NCBI RefSeq assembly: GCF_000376985.1
Contig: NZ_AQYA01000031.1
Span: 61,509-125,508 of the forward strand
Direction of reading: 5' to 3'
Length of the DNA stretch: 64,000 nt
Source of the DNA: Streptococcus henryi DSM 19005
Lineage (GTDB): Bacteria; Bacillota; Bacilli; Lactobacillales; Streptococcaceae
The notes under the pieces were generated by a model. It made no database searches. It was given only the letters and a program-made list of their open reading frames with translations, and was not told the DNA's origin. Position numbers and translations under genes: made by a program. This document shows, one piece after another, positions 43,991-52,372 of this stretch. How positions within the stretch are numbered: the stretch's first letter is position 1; every line of letters begins with the position of its first letter.

Positions 43991-44215
43991 TCACCCTTTC
44001 TTTTGAAGTTTATAATAATTTGCAAGATAGACAATAGCACATAGATTCAAAATAATGCTTGCTACTCGGACAATATCTGATAAAAAGTTGTAATTGTCTA
44101 AACAAGTCGACAAGAGCATGGTTGAAATTCCCAATAGCAACATAGCAAATCCTCTTGCTTGCATACTTTCGATTGAATTTTTTTGAGTATCTTTTTTAAC
44201 ATTTCTGAATATCAT
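43991..44215 (-). CDS. Small two-helix membrane protein of the XRE cassette
   Basis: The protein has 74 residues. A basic N-terminus is followed by two hydrophobic segments (GFAMLLLGISTMLLSTCL and SIILNLCAIVYLANYY). ATG follows AAAGGAGG. It lies in line with the four-helix protein and the protease. I recognise no family. Confidence 0.7.
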   Translation of the reverse strand: MIFRNVKKDTQKNSIESMQARGFAMLLLGISTMLLSTCLDNYNFLSDIVRVASIILNLCAIVYLANYYKLQKKG

Positions 44216-44339
44216 GATAGGCCTCCTTTTGAAATCTTACCTTCGCGACACAAAGCTGATATCCTACTGAAGCAGCCAGCAAGTCTGATAACCCCAAACA
44301 ATTGCTTAGCTTTTAGGACCCTGTCGTGTCTGTCTTAAA

Positions 44340-44540
44340 TTAATCACTGTCTTCAAAGAGAAAAACTTCTTCGATTGTCTTTCCAAAATACTTAGCAATC
44401 TTATAGGCCAGCTCCAGCGACGCATTGTAGCGCCCCTTCTCCAGGGAAATGATGGTCTGCCTGGTCACATCCAGAGCATCAGCCAACTCCGCCTGACTAA
44501 CCTTATTAGCCTTGCGCAATTCTTGTATTCGTGTTTTCAT
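44340..44540 (-). CDS. Small XRE-family (Cro/C1) transcriptional regulator
   Basis: The protein has 66 residues and is essentially one helix-turn-helix domain: KTRIQELRKANKVSQAELAD, then VTRQTIISLEKGRYNASLEL. It lies 15 bases after the membrane protein gene at 44556 and 124 bases before the next membrane gene. This compact type commonly pairs with membrane proteins carrying a DERN loop. The four 23-bp-spaced repeats at the cassette promoter are plausible binding sites (inference). Confidence 0.9.
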   Translation of the reverse strand: MKTRIQELRKANKVSQAELADALDVTRQTIISLEKGRYNASLELAYKIAKYFGKTIEEVFLFEDSD

Positions 44541-44555
44541 TGCCTCACCTCTACA

Positions 44556-45005
44556 TCATAGTTTTCGTTGATAATACCATTTAAGGCTGTAGAAGATAAG
44601 AGCAAGGAGGGCGGTTAAGCCTGCAAAAGCTGCCGCCAATATTCCTTGAACCTCTGATGATAAGTCTTGCGAAAAGTAACCCAAGACTAAACCAGCACCT
44701 GTAAAATAGAGAACGAATATAATTTGGAACATGCGGCGTAGGACAATATTTTCAATTTGAACATTACGCTCATCCGTCCTTCTAATCCAGTACTGCTTCA
44801 AATAAGTTTTATCTATCAATAACCGGATAGAACGGTAGCCATCGCTTATCCATACCAAAGCAATAATCGTGAGACCGACCACCATATCATCTCTGGAGAA
44901 TACGGCATCCATTATTAAATAGACGATGATTGCTGTTAATACCAAGGTAGCAAATAAAGTTGATTTAGCATCTTTTATAAGACTTTCTTGTGTTATTTTT
45001 TTCAT
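44556..45005 (-). CDS. Membrane protein heading the XRE cassette
   Basis: The protein has 149 residues and about four hydrophobic segments, with a cytoplasmic loop RTDERNVQIENIVLRRMF. ATG follows AAGGAG. It is the first gene after a consensus promoter covered by four repeats, followed by the XRE regulator. Its DERN loop is shared with the product of 43529. Function unknown; possible immunity or stress role is speculation. Confidence 0.75.
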   Translation of the reverse strand: MKKITQESLIKDAKSTLFATLVLTAIIVYLIMDAVFSRDDMVVGLTIIALVWISDGYRSIRLLIDKTYLKQYWIRRTDERNVQIENIVLRRMFQIIFVLYFTGAGLVLGYFSQDLSSEVQGILAAAFAGLTALLALIFYSLKWYYQRKL

Positions 45006-45044
45006 GTTTATTTCTCCTTTGTACTTTGTACTTTGTCAAGTTAA

Positions 45045-45125
45045 CTTTACACTTTTAGTATAGTACCCTTTACATTTTTTGTCAAGCAAGTTTTACATTT
45101 TTCGTAAAGTTTTCTTTACTTTTTC
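45045..45125 (-). promoter_or_regulatory. Promoter with four direct repeats at exact 23-bp spacing
   Basis: CTTTACACTTTT (45045), CTTTACATTTTT (45068), TTTTACATTTTT (45091) and CTTTACTTTTTC (45114) on the plus strand, each 23 bases apart. The minus-strand promoter TTGACA (45080-45085), 17-base spacer, TATACT (45057-45062) lies among them. The layout suggests regulator operators. Confidence 0.8.
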
Positions 45126-45154
45126 TGTTAGCAGGCTTCAGAGCATGCAAAAAA

Positions 45155-45172
45155 GCTGACCAATTTCTCAGC
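45155..45172 (-). terminator. ackA terminator
   Basis: Minus strand GCTGA/TCAGC with eight-base loop, followed by TTTTTT. Confidence 0.75.
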
Positions 45173-45205
45173 CAACTTTTCTGGTCTTATCATAAATGTG
45201 ATAAC

Positions 45206-46399
45206 TTATTTAGTTTTGAGTCGTTCAACGTCACGAGCAATGACAAGCTCTTCATCAGTTGGAATGACAAAGACTTTGACTTTTGATTCTGGTTTTGTCA
45301 CATCGCCTTCAACACCAAAGACGTTCTTTTCTGGATCAACATCGATACCAAACCAAGTCAGACCATCAAGAACTGCTTGACGGAAAGGTACTGAGTTTTC
45401 ACCAACACCTGCTGTGAAGACAATAGCATCAACACCGTTCAAGACAGCAACATACTGGCCGATATATTTTTTAACACGGTCAACATACATTTCAAAGGCA
45501 AGGGTACATTTAGCATCGCCCTCTTCTTTACCTGCAATGATATCACGCATATCGCTTGATTTTTCAGAAATACCAAAGAGTCCTGATTCGCGGTTGAAGA
45601 TGTTACGAATAGCTTCAGCATCTGCCAATTCTGGTTCACGGTCAATCAAGAATGGGATGATTGCTGGATCAAGGTCACCAGAACGTGTTCCCATCATGAT
45701 ACCGCCAAGTGGAGTCAATCCCATTGATGTATCAACAGATTTTCCGCCCTTGACAGCAGTGATAGATGCACCATTACCGATATGACAAGTGATGATTTTA
45801 GTATCTTCGATAGGTTTTCCAAGCAATTTAGCAGCTTCATGTGCTACATATTGATGGCTTGTCCCGTGAGCACCGTATTTACGAACTTGATAGTTGTCAT
45901 AATACTTGTTAGCGATTGGGTAACGGTAGGCTACAGCTGGCATAGTTGTATGGAAGGCTGTATCGAATACCGCAACGTTTGTCACCTCTGGCAGTACTTC
46001 TTGGAAAGCACGCATAGCTGCAACGTGAGCTGGGTTGTGAAGAGGAGCAAGTGGGCTAAGATCTTCAATTTCTTGGATTTCTTTTTCACCAATCAAAGCT
46101 GACTCTTTAAAAATTTCACCACCAGCAACAACACGGTGACCAACACCTGTGATTTCATCATAGCTTGTAATGATATTCAAACGAAGCAAATCTTCTAAAA
46201 GAATCTTAACTGCAATTGTATGGTTAGGAATACCAGTTGTTTCTGTTTCCGTCTGACCATTAAATTTAACTGTTGAAACACCGTCTTCAAGACCGATGCG
46301 TTCAATCAGACCTTTTGCAATCACTTCTTCTTCTGGCATTTTATATAATTGCCATTTAAGACTTGAACTTCCTGCATTAATTGAAATAGTTTTTGACAT
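45206..46399 (-). CDS. ackA: Acetate kinase
   Basis: Makes ATP and acetate from acetyl phosphate in overflow metabolism; 397 residues, the usual length. N-terminal signature [13 protein letters not shown], central [11 protein letters not shown], and [21 protein letters not shown] cre-like site lies directly before its ribosome site, consistent with the CcpA activation known for ackA in Firmicutes. It follows the methyltransferase gene and comG operon, the usual streptococcal order. Confidence 0.97.
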   Translation of the reverse strand: MSKTISINAGSSSLKWQLYKMPEEEVIAKGLIERIGLEDGVSTVKFNGQTETETTGIPNHTIAVKILLEDLLRLNIITSYDEITGVGHRVVAGGEIFKESALIGEKEIQEIEDLSPLAPLHNPAHVAAMRAFQEVLPEVTNVAVFDTAFHTTMPAVAYRYPIANKYYDNYQVRKYGAHGTSHQYVAHEAAKLLGKPIEDTKIITCHIGNGASITAVKGGKSVDTSMGLTPLGGIMMGTRSGDLDPAIIPFLIDREPELADAEAIRNIFNRESGLFGISEKSSDMRDIIAGKEEGDAKCTLAFEMYVDRVKKYIGQYVAVLNGVDAIVFTAGVGENSVPFRQAVLDGLTWFGIDVDPEKNVFGVEGDVTKPESKVKVFVIPTDEELVIARDVERLKTK

Positions 46400-46408
46400 A
46401 ATTCACCT

Positions 46409-46422
46409 CTAAAGCGTTTTCA
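46409..46422 (-). promoter_or_regulatory. cre-like site before ackA
   Basis: Minus strand TGAAAACGCTTTAG, 12 of 14 CcpA consensus positions and almost identical to the site before levD. An extended -10 TGATAGAAT lies upstream (46435-46440), so the site is downstream of the promoter and next to GAGGTG. Confidence 0.6.
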
Positions 46423-46450
46423 GAATGTATCCTTATTCTATCATAATTTT

Positions 46451-47407
46451 TCACAAATTCATATTATCATTTTTCCATTTTTGAAAATTTTCAATGAAAT
46501 CTGTAAGAACCTCACGATTTTGCAAATCTGATAAAGGATAAACAAAAGTCTCTGGTGCTTGCTCTGCTTGTTTCTGCAAAACAAAGATTGACTTGGCATT
46601 GGCACTGTTACCAAAGACATTTTCAGGTAAGGTTACCACTGCAATGACATCAGCGTAGCCCTTAAGCCAATCCTTCAGGAGTTGACTTTGATCGCTGGTC
46701 AAGAGACTCATAGGTGCCAAGAAAATCGCTATGCCATTTTTCTTAAGATACTTGAGAGATTGCTCCATGAGAAGATGGTGGGCATAGGTATGACCTTGCG
46801 GGCTAGCTACCTTGTAACGCTTGGCAATGTCATCATTTGGATAAAAGCCGACTGGTAAATCACTGATGATGACATCACTTTCCTTAAGAATCTGTGGACG
46901 AACAGCATCTTCTTGAAGAAATTGAGCACTGGATTCCATAATTTCTGCGATGCTGGCAGAGAGATCAATCAGTAAATCATCCACTTCAATTCCCATGTAA
47001 TCAAGCTCTTTTGATGAATTATTGAGAAGAGTTTGGGCCAAATTACCTGTTCCGCTGCCAATTTCAAGGACATCAAGTTTTTCTTCACTCGTCATGTTCT
47101 CTAGCAAGAACATGAGGATAAAGCCAATAGCATCTGGCGTAAACTGATGGTTAGCTTGTAAACTTTCCGTTTGTCCAACCTTGATAAAGATAAATTGAAA
47201 GGCTCTACGCCATTCTTCCTTAGTCAAATCAAGCTGACGGAGCTTATCATTATTAGCAGCAACTCTTTCATTTGCTCCTTCTGCGCCAAGATAGAAGGAA
47301 TTTTGTTCAATCAAGGCATCGTAAATGTGAGTTTTTAACTCGTTTTCAATCACTTGGATATTTTCTAAAATCAGCTCGTAGGCTGTTTCGATTTTTTCAA
47401 AATTCAT
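46451..47407 (-). CDS. Class I SAM-dependent methyltransferase (YtxK family)
   Basis: The protein has 318 residues. The SAM-binding motif is VLEIGSGTGNLAQTLL, followed by the acidic MGIEVDDLLIDLS, and the catalytic-type motif DVIISDLPVGFYP (a DPPY-like NLPY variant typical of N6-adenine methylases). It resembles the YtxK proteins that follow comG in streptococci. ATG follows GGAGG. Its target, DNA, RNA or protein, cannot be told. Confidence 0.88.
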   Translation of the reverse strand: MNFEKIETAYELILENIQVIENELKTHIYDALIEQNSFYLGAEGANERVAANNDKLRQLDLTKEEWRRAFQFIFIKVGQTESLQANHQFTPDAIGFILMFLLENMTSEEKLDVLEIGSGTGNLAQTLLNNSSKELDYMGIEVDDLLIDLSASIAEIMESSAQFLQEDAVRPQILKESDVIISDLPVGFYPNDDIAKRYKVASPQGHTYAHHLLMEQSLKYLKKNGIAIFLAPMSLLTSDQSQLLKDWLKGYADVIAVVTLPENVFGNSANAKSIFVLQKQAEQAPETFVYPLSDLQNREVLTDFIENFQKWKNDNMNL

Positions 47408-47460
47408 GATTTCCTCCGCCCCTTATCATACCAAAAAATAAGCCAAATGAAAAGAAAGCC

Positions 47461-47829
47461 CTACTTATCAATAGAACTGTCATCAATATTTCTTGTCAAC
47501 TTACTGTCAACCTCCTGTTTCTGTTCTCTAGCGAACACATAGGAGAAGCTCTGCCCATTATCCAAACGAACCTTAACGGAAAGTTGGTCCTTTTTGTGAG
47601 AATAGCTGGCGCTACCTTGATTAAAAGAGACAGTTCCAGCATCTTCAGTTGCCAAATCCTTAGTGACTTCAGCCATTAGAAAGGCCTGACTTGCTGATAA
47701 TTGTGCTATTGACTGTCTCTCATTAGCCTGAACGCGCAAAAGATAAAAGTTTAAAAGCAGGGCAAAAACAGCTGACATAAGAAGAGCGTAAAGCAAAATC
47801 CCAGCCTTAACCCGCTTCCTCAAAAGCAT
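47461..47829 (-). CDS. comGG: Competence pseudopilin-like protein ComGG
   Basis: The protein has 122 residues. An N-terminal hydrophobic helix (AGILLYALLMSAVFALLLNFYLL) serves as the pilin-like anchor. A short soluble domain follows. ATG 47829 is favoured because AGGAG lies about eight bases upstream; the longer frame starts at a TTG. It overlaps comGF by about 20 bases and is the last gene of the comG set. Needed for DNA uptake pilus assembly in the family. Confidence 0.85.
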   Translation of the reverse strand: MLLRKRVKAGILLYALLMSAVFALLLNFYLLRVQANERQSIAQLSASQAFLMAEVTKDLATEDAGTVSFNQGSASYSHKKDQLSVKVRLDNGQSFSYVFAREQKQEVDSKLTRNIDDSSIDK

Positions 47830-48274
47830 ACACAAAACTCCTCTCCAAGCCACCTTCAAATTCTAAGTCAATCCTCACAATATTTCCTTTTTTAGAAATA
47901 GCAGAGCTTTTAATTCCAAAAAGCATGGGCTGATAGCCTTGACCAGTTGCATTCGTTTTTCTAAAATCATCATTCTTGGATTTCCCAAAAGCTATGGTCT
48001 TATCAGCCTTAGTCACGTAAAGTTTATCATTCTCAATTCTTTTAAAACGACTGCTCTCAAGCTCAGAACGCAATTGTTGAGAGAACAGTAGCCAGTTACT
48101 CTGTTCATTATTTGATAAATAGACTACATTAGCCGAAAGAGACCGTGTCAACCCACTGTAAACTAAAACCGAGCCCGAGAGACAAAACAGGGCGACCAAA
48201 CACTCCAAAAGAGTAAATGCAGCTAATCTAGTCTTTTTGAACCTGTAAAAGCAGCTTGTCACCTTTGTAAACAT
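47807..48274 (-). CDS. comGF: Competence minor pilin ComGF
   Basis: The protein has about 155 residues. The prepilin-like N-terminus reads FKKTRLAAFTLLECLVALFCL, a type III pilin helix. The ComGF-type domain includes LLFSQQLRSELESSRF and RIDLEFEGGLERSFVYAFEEAG at the C-terminus. It overlaps comGE. The start could also be the GTG at 48286. Confidence 0.87.
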   Translation of the reverse strand: MFTKVTSCFYRFKKTRLAAFTLLECLVALFCLSGSVLVYSGLTRSLSANVVYLSNNEQSNWLLFSQQLRSELESSRFKRIENDKLYVTKADKTIAFGKSKNDDFRKTNATGQGYQPMLFGIKSSAISKKGNIVRIDLEFEGGLERSFVYAFEEAG

Positions 48275-48521
48275 GGATACTCTCACCCTTTCTAATAATA
48301 GTTACACTGACACCGTTCAATGTCAGCTTATCCTGCTTGGTCTGTACAGCCATAGTCGCCACATTGAGCACTTCCTGCCGCCTCAAATTATCCTCCATCC
48401 GTTGTCTATTTAAGTCCATTTGCCCTAAAACAAGGGTCGTTATGGCTGCCAAGATACCTAAAGCAACCAAACTTTCAAGGAGAATATAGGCTCTCACTTT
48501 CTGTCTTTTTATAATTACCAC
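48228..48521 (-). CDS. comGE: Competence minor pilin ComGE
   Basis: The protein has 97 residues. The N-terminus RAYILLESLVALGILAAITT is a class IV prepilin-type helix. The C-terminus includes SVTIIRKGESIHVYKGDKLL. It starts with GTG and overlaps comGD and comGF by 46-47 bases. Length and position match pneumococcal ComGE (CglE). Confidence 0.86.
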   Translation of the reverse strand: MVIIKRQKVRAYILLESLVALGILAAITTLVLGQMDLNRQRMEDNLRRQEVLNVATMAVQTKQDKLTLNGVSVTIIRKGESIHVYKGDKLLLQVQKD

Positions 48522-48918
48522 TCCCTATGTAAAGTTGATATGTCACGCGCTTGTTCCCACTCTCAAAAACGATTTTGGTCAGGGAAGAATTACCACCAGC
48601 CTGATTAAAAGTGATAGAATGCCTGTTCACCACCTTTATTCCGTCAGGTAAATCCAATCTAGCCACCCCATTTGATATCTGACTTTCTGAAATCTCAAGA
48701 ATCATACTCTCCTGCTTAATATTAGCTAGTTTCTGTGTATCACGATAGAGATTTTCAAAAGACAGAAAGAAAAGTTTCTCCTCAACCCTTTGAAAAATTC
48801 CAGAGACAGAAACGGATAAAGATAAAATCATAAAGGTTGTTATGGCTAGGGTCAAGAGGCTGTCAAGCAAAGTAAAAGCCTTAAAGCGCCTAGAAAGCAA
48901 ACTACTTCTTAGTCCCAT
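48475..48918 (-). CDS. comGD: Competence minor pilin ComGD
   Basis: The protein has 147 residues. The prepilin helix starts RFKAFTLLDSLLTLAITTFM. The soluble domain has SITFNQAGGNSSLTKIVFES, conserved in streptococcal ComGD. The start may be ATG 48918 or, less likely, further upstream at 48954, which would overlap comGC more. Confidence 0.86.
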   Translation of the reverse strand: MGLRSSLLSRRFKAFTLLDSLLTLAITTFMILSLSVSVSGIFQRVEEKLFFLSFENLYRDTQKLANIKQESMILEISESQISNGVARLDLPDGIKVVNRHSITFNQAGGNSSLTKIVFESGNKRVTYQLYIGSGNYKKTESESLYSP

Positions 48919-49195
48919 TGTAGATATCGGCTTGGTCCTGCGAAATGTAGTCATCAGCCACTAATTCTGCTACTGAACCCGATTTTCCATTTTTCAACTC
49001 ATAGAGTTCCAGCTGACTCTCAACCACCTTGACGACTGCCGCATTACCCTTGTCCTGAACAGCAACCTTCTGCTTGGTCAAGTTAGGGACAAAGAGCAGC
49101 ATCAAAAAACTTATGATGAGAAGAACAATTAACATTTCTACTAAAGTAAACGCAGAAACTGTTCTCTTCTTCATCACATCAAACATTTTTTTCAT
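48902..49195 (-). CDS. comGC: Major competence pilin ComGC
   Basis: Main subunit of the transformation pilus, 97 residues. The prepilin cleavage and helix motif is VSAFTLVEMLIVLLIISFLM with the conserved Glu at +5. A soluble domain follows (KVVESQLELYELKNGKSGSV). ComC prepilin peptidase processes this family; no such gene is in the window. It begins at the base after the comGB stop. Confidence 0.92.
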   Translation of the reverse strand: MKKMFDVMKKRTVSAFTLVEMLIVLLIISFLMLLFVPNLTKQKVAVQDKGNAAVVKVVESQLELYELKNGKSGSVAELVADDYISQDQADIYNGTKK

Positions 49196-50239
49196 TTACA
49201 AATATCCTCCCATATTGTCATAGATAGGTAAAAGCATGGCCGCATAAATCATGACAATGACCAAGGCCACACCGATAAAGACTAGGGGCTGAACCAGTTG
49301 GGTCGCCCGTGTCAACTTAGAAAAGAAAGTCTCCCAGGCCTCTTCTGCATAGATTTCCAGCTCTTTACCCAGCTTGGACTTGACCTGCCCGTACTCAATC
49401 ATGAGGCTGAGCTCCCGCAGGAAAAAGGGGTAGTCCAAGACTTTTTGACGAAAGTCCCGCCCAGACATGAGCCCAGATTCCATATCTTTTCCGATTTCTT
49501 GAAATAGCAGAGACTTCTGACCCTGCATGAGCTGAACAATTTGGGCCATATCCACACCCTGTCTGATCAGATTCCCCCACTCACGCGCATAATAGGCTGT
49601 CAGGTAAAGCTTGACATAAGGACCAAGCAAGGGCATCCTGCTAAGACGACTGGCTAAGGCTATGCGCGATTGGCGTCGGCTGTAGATGTAAAGTCCCAGC
49701 GCAGCCATTGCCAAAAGTGCCAATGAACCCAAGAAAATCATAGGAAAATTGGCAATCATGCTGGTAGCAAGGTTGCCCTCCTCCAGCTGCGGCAGCAAAT
49801 AATTCTTGAGCCCCAGCATAATCAAAACCAGAAAAGTCAGCAAGATAATGGGGTAGGTCGCTACCTCTATCAGCTTCTTTCTGACAGCCATGAGGCTGGT
49901 CAAATAGGTTTCAATTTTCAAGAGGCTCTTCTGCGTATTGCCATGGATGTCTGCTAGGGAAATTTGGGTAACGACAGCGTCTGAGAATCCCAATTCTGCC
50001 ATCATTTCAGGCAGACCCTGTCCATTGAGCAGCGTTTGCTGCATGCGGTCGGTATAGTCATCTGCCAAGAGCTGGCTGCGCCTGAGAAAGGTAACCATTT
50101 CTGTCAGGTTAAAGCCGCTCTCCAGCAGATTGTTAAAGAGCTGGATGACCTTGCGCTGCTTCTTAAGCGGCAATCTTTTCGATTTTTGCTTGCGCAGCAG
50201 TGATATGTCCGTCACGAGCAAGGCTTTCAATCTGCTCAT
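49196..50239 (-). CDS. comGB: Competence pilus platform protein ComGB
   Basis: Polytopic membrane platform of the uptake pilus, about 347 residues. Type II secretion F-type repeats are visible: QRKVIQLFNNLLESGFNLTE and YYAREWGNLIRQGVDMAQIV. Three hydrophobic spans include TYPIILLTFLVLIMLGL. The start is uncertain: the frame extends to a TTG at 50305, while ATG 50239 and a GTG at 50215 both fit. It overlaps comGA. Confidence 0.88.
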   Translation of the reverse strand: MSRLKALLVTDISLLRKQKSKRLPLKKQRKVIQLFNNLLESGFNLTEMVTFLRRSQLLADDYTDRMQQTLLNGQGLPEMMAELGFSDAVVTQISLADIHGNTQKSLLKIETYLTSLMAVRKKLIEVATYPIILLTFLVLIMLGLKNYLLPQLEEGNLATSMIANFPMIFLGSLALLAMAALGLYIYSRRQSRIALASRLSRMPLLGPYVKLYLTAYYAREWGNLIRQGVDMAQIVQLMQGQKSLLFQEIGKDMESGLMSGRDFRQKVLDYPFFLRELSLMIEYGQVKSKLGKELEIYAEEAWETFFSKLTRATQLVQPLVFIGVALVIVMIYAAMLLPIYDNMGGYL

Positions 50240-51104
50240 TCCATTTGTCTGGCTGATGGTTTTGGAAGTCTGAGTCCGCAAAGTCAATGACACCTCCTCC
50301 CCCAATCAAACGCTGATAGGCTATCAGGCGCAAGCTATTGACCAACTCCTGATGACTGACACCCAACTCCAAGAGCCTAGCGTAAACGCCCGCTATGCTC
50401 TTAGCGTGGACGGTGGAGAAGACCATAGTGCCTGTTAGACTGGCCCGAAGAACCGCACGGGCTGTCTCACTATCACGAATTTCTCCTATGATGAGGATGT
50501 CGGGGCGGTGGCGCAGAGAGAGCTTGATCAGATTATCATAAGTCATGCCGATACTCTCATTGAGCTGCAGCTGCAACATGTTGTCCTGCTTAATCTCGAC
50601 CGGATCCTCGATAGAAATAATCTGCTTGTCAGGAAATTTTTCAGCTACTAACTGGTGCATGAGAGTGGTCTTGCCGCTCCCAACTGGACCCGAAAAAAGA
50701 TAGAGCCCTCGACTGCCAACAGCTTCCAGAAGATTGCGCATGCCATTGAACCAATAATGCAGGTCATGGCGGCCCGAGTAGAGCAGGCGCACAACCAAAC
50801 TTTCCTTACCGCGATAATCACCGACACTGGACAGGCGCAGAGAAATCTCCTCCCCATCCGCAAAAGCATAATCACAGGAGCCCAGCTGACTGCGGCGCTT
50901 CTCACCCACATTCATCCCCGCCACAAACTTAAAATGACTTATCAGAGCCATCATCTGCTGACTCTCAAATTCATCGATAAAACGGCGCTCATCACCAATT
51001 CGCATATAGAGCTCATAGTAGTCAGCCCTTGGAATCATATAAATATCCTGAGCATTGACCTCCACAGCCTGCCCGATAATCTTTCTCGCTAATTTTTGAA
51101 CCAT
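50163..51104 (-). CDS. comGA: Competence pilus ATPase ComGA
   Basis: Cytoplasmic assembly ATPase of 313 residues. Walker A is GPVGSGKTTLMHQL, the Asp box SIEDPVEIKQ, Walker B DILIIGEIRDSETA and the His box TGTMVFSTVHAKS. ATG 51104 follows GGAGGG; an earlier frame start at 51137 is less likely. A SigX box lies about 21 bases upstream of the ATG. First gene of comGABCDEFG, all tightly overlapping. Confidence 0.94.
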   Translation of the reverse strand: MVQKLARKIIGQAVEVNAQDIYMIPRADYYELYMRIGDERRFIDEFESQQMMALISHFKFVAGMNVGEKRRSQLGSCDYAFADGEEISLRLSSVGDYRGKESLVVRLLYSGRHDLHYWFNGMRNLLEAVGSRGLYLFSGPVGSGKTTLMHQLVAEKFPDKQIISIEDPVEIKQDNMLQLQLNESIGMTYDNLIKLSLRHRPDILIIGEIRDSETARAVLRASLTGTMVFSTVHAKSIAGVYARLLELGVSHQELVNSLRLIAYQRLIGGGGVIDFADSDFQNHQPDKWNEQIESLARDGHITAAQAKIEKIAA

Positions 51105-51124
51105 TGTTCCCTCCTCACTATTAT

Positions 51125-51132
51125 TATTCGCA
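51125..51132 (-). promoter_or_regulatory. SigX (ComX) cin-box before comGA
   Basis: Minus strand TGCGAATA, matching TNCGAATA, with a T-rich run before it. Confidence 0.88.
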
Positions 51133-51147
51133 AACAAAAAGAAAAAA

Positions 51148-51165
51148 ACCTTACAAAAGTAAGAT
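51148..51165 (-). terminator. pgpA terminator
   Basis: Minus strand ATCTTAC-TTTT-GTAAGGT followed by TTTTTTC, directly upstream of the comGA cin-box. Confidence 0.8.
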
Positions 51166-51200
51166 TTTTAAAACTTATTAATAATTTAAATAGTAATCTA

Positions 51201-51704
51201 CTAGTCAACCAGACCAATCTTGTCTGGATTGGAATGAGCAATACGACTGGCAGCCGAAGCAGCAATTGCACCTACAATATCATCTAGGAAAGTATTGCAA
51301 GAAGGTCCATTTTTGCTATCCAATTTTTTAATAATACCAGGCTTTAGTTTATCAATATAGCCGTAGTTGGTAAAGCCGATGGAGCCAAAAACATTGACAA
51401 TGGATAGAGCCAAAATTTCATCTACACCATAGAGGCCCTCATCTTCCATGAGGATATCATTGAGCGGTTGGGACAATTTCCCCTGCTCTGCCAGCATGTC
51501 TAATTCAATCCCAGTGATAATAGTATTCTGAACTTCACGCTTCTTAAGAACAGCTTTAACACTCTCCAAACATTCTTCAAGCGTCAAATCTTTGATATAC
51601 TGATTTTGTAAAAATAGAACTAGTTCAGCGATATCTTTAAGCTCTACACCACGTTCTTTTAACAAACTCTGAGATTTGATATTTAATTCGTTATCAGATT
51701 TCAT
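51201..51704 (-). CDS. Phosphatidylglycerophosphatase A-family protein (YutG-like)
   Basis: The protein has 167 residues. The PgpA fold signature is GLYGVDEILALSIVNVFGSIG in the middle, with NTFLDDIVGAIAASAASRIAH near the C-terminus. Unlike classical membrane PgpA this group has few clear membrane segments. The enzyme may dephosphorylate phosphatidylglycerophosphate, but the catalytic role of the YutG branch is inferred. It lies between the DUF1033 gene and comGA. Confidence 0.83.
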   Translation of the reverse strand: MKSDNELNIKSQSLLKERGVELKDIAELVLFLQNQYIKDLTLEECLESVKAVLKKREVQNTIITGIELDMLAEQGKLSQPLNDILMEDEGLYGVDEILALSIVNVFGSIGFTNYGYIDKLKPGIIKKLDSKNGPSCNTFLDDIVGAIAASAASRIAHSNPDKIGLVD

Positions 51705-51792
51705 AAGACACCTCCTAGCCCTATTGTAGCAAAAAACTAGGAAAAGGTCTGATTAATAAAGTTGATCACTCGATTTTCTAACAATCGGGCTT

Positions 51793-52158
51793 TTAACGTT
51801 TTATAGCACAGCTTGATGGTAATTCTGGAGTAGCATTTCGTTGCTCAAAGTCTTCTAATGAATAGTCTTCTGTCAGCTCTTGACCATCCTTCAAGAGTAA
51901 AATAGAGTGATACTGTTGTAGATATTCATCACATTCTTCACACCAGCGTTGCTCAGATTTATCCCAAAAAGCTGCTAAAAGATTTTTATGACTTTTATAG
52001 CTAGGTAAATCTGATTTTAGGCGCAGCCATTCTTTCTCGTAAGCTTTGAAGGCATCTTCAAATTTAACATAAGTTGCTTCCTCTATAATATCATTCTTCC
52101 AATCTTCCAAAAACCACCATGGTTCCCAGTCTCCATACATTTTTATAACTTGATACAT
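51793..52158 (-). CDS. DUF1033 family protein
   Basis: Soluble protein of 121 residues, rich in Trp, Tyr and acidic residues (MYGDWEPWWFLEDWKND; WCEECDEYLQQYHS). These match the DUF1033 family that lies before comG in streptococci. A CEEC motif could bind metal, but this is unproven. Function unknown. Confidence 0.87.
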   Translation of the reverse strand: MYQVIKMYGDWEPWWFLEDWKNDIIEEATYVKFEDAFKAYEKEWLRLKSDLPSYKSHKNLLAAFWDKSEQRWCEECDEYLQQYHSILLLKDGQELTEDYSLEDFEQRNATPELPSSCAIKR

Positions 52159-52302
52159 AATATTTTTCCTCGTGCTTTATTATATCCAAAATGGTGACTT
52201 TTTAAAAAGCATTTGCTCATTTGGCATGATTTTTATTAGAAAAATAGCTTTGCTTAAAAAGGATTAGCTGTTAAGATAAAGAAAGTTTCCTAAGAATTGA
52301 AA

Positions 52303-52326
52303 AAAGCCTGAGAAAACTCAGACTTT
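52303..52326 (-). terminator. rpoC terminator
   Basis: Minus strand AGTCTGAG/CTCAGGCT hairpin with TTTT loop and downstream T-run. Confidence 0.85.
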
Positions 52327-52372
52327 TTCTGTTATACTTGAAAACCAAAAATATTTTGATTTTCAATATTGC

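Noticed and set aside
45414..45785. Long open frame opposite ackA
   Set aside because: Antisense shadow of a well-conserved gene with no ribosome site or promoter.
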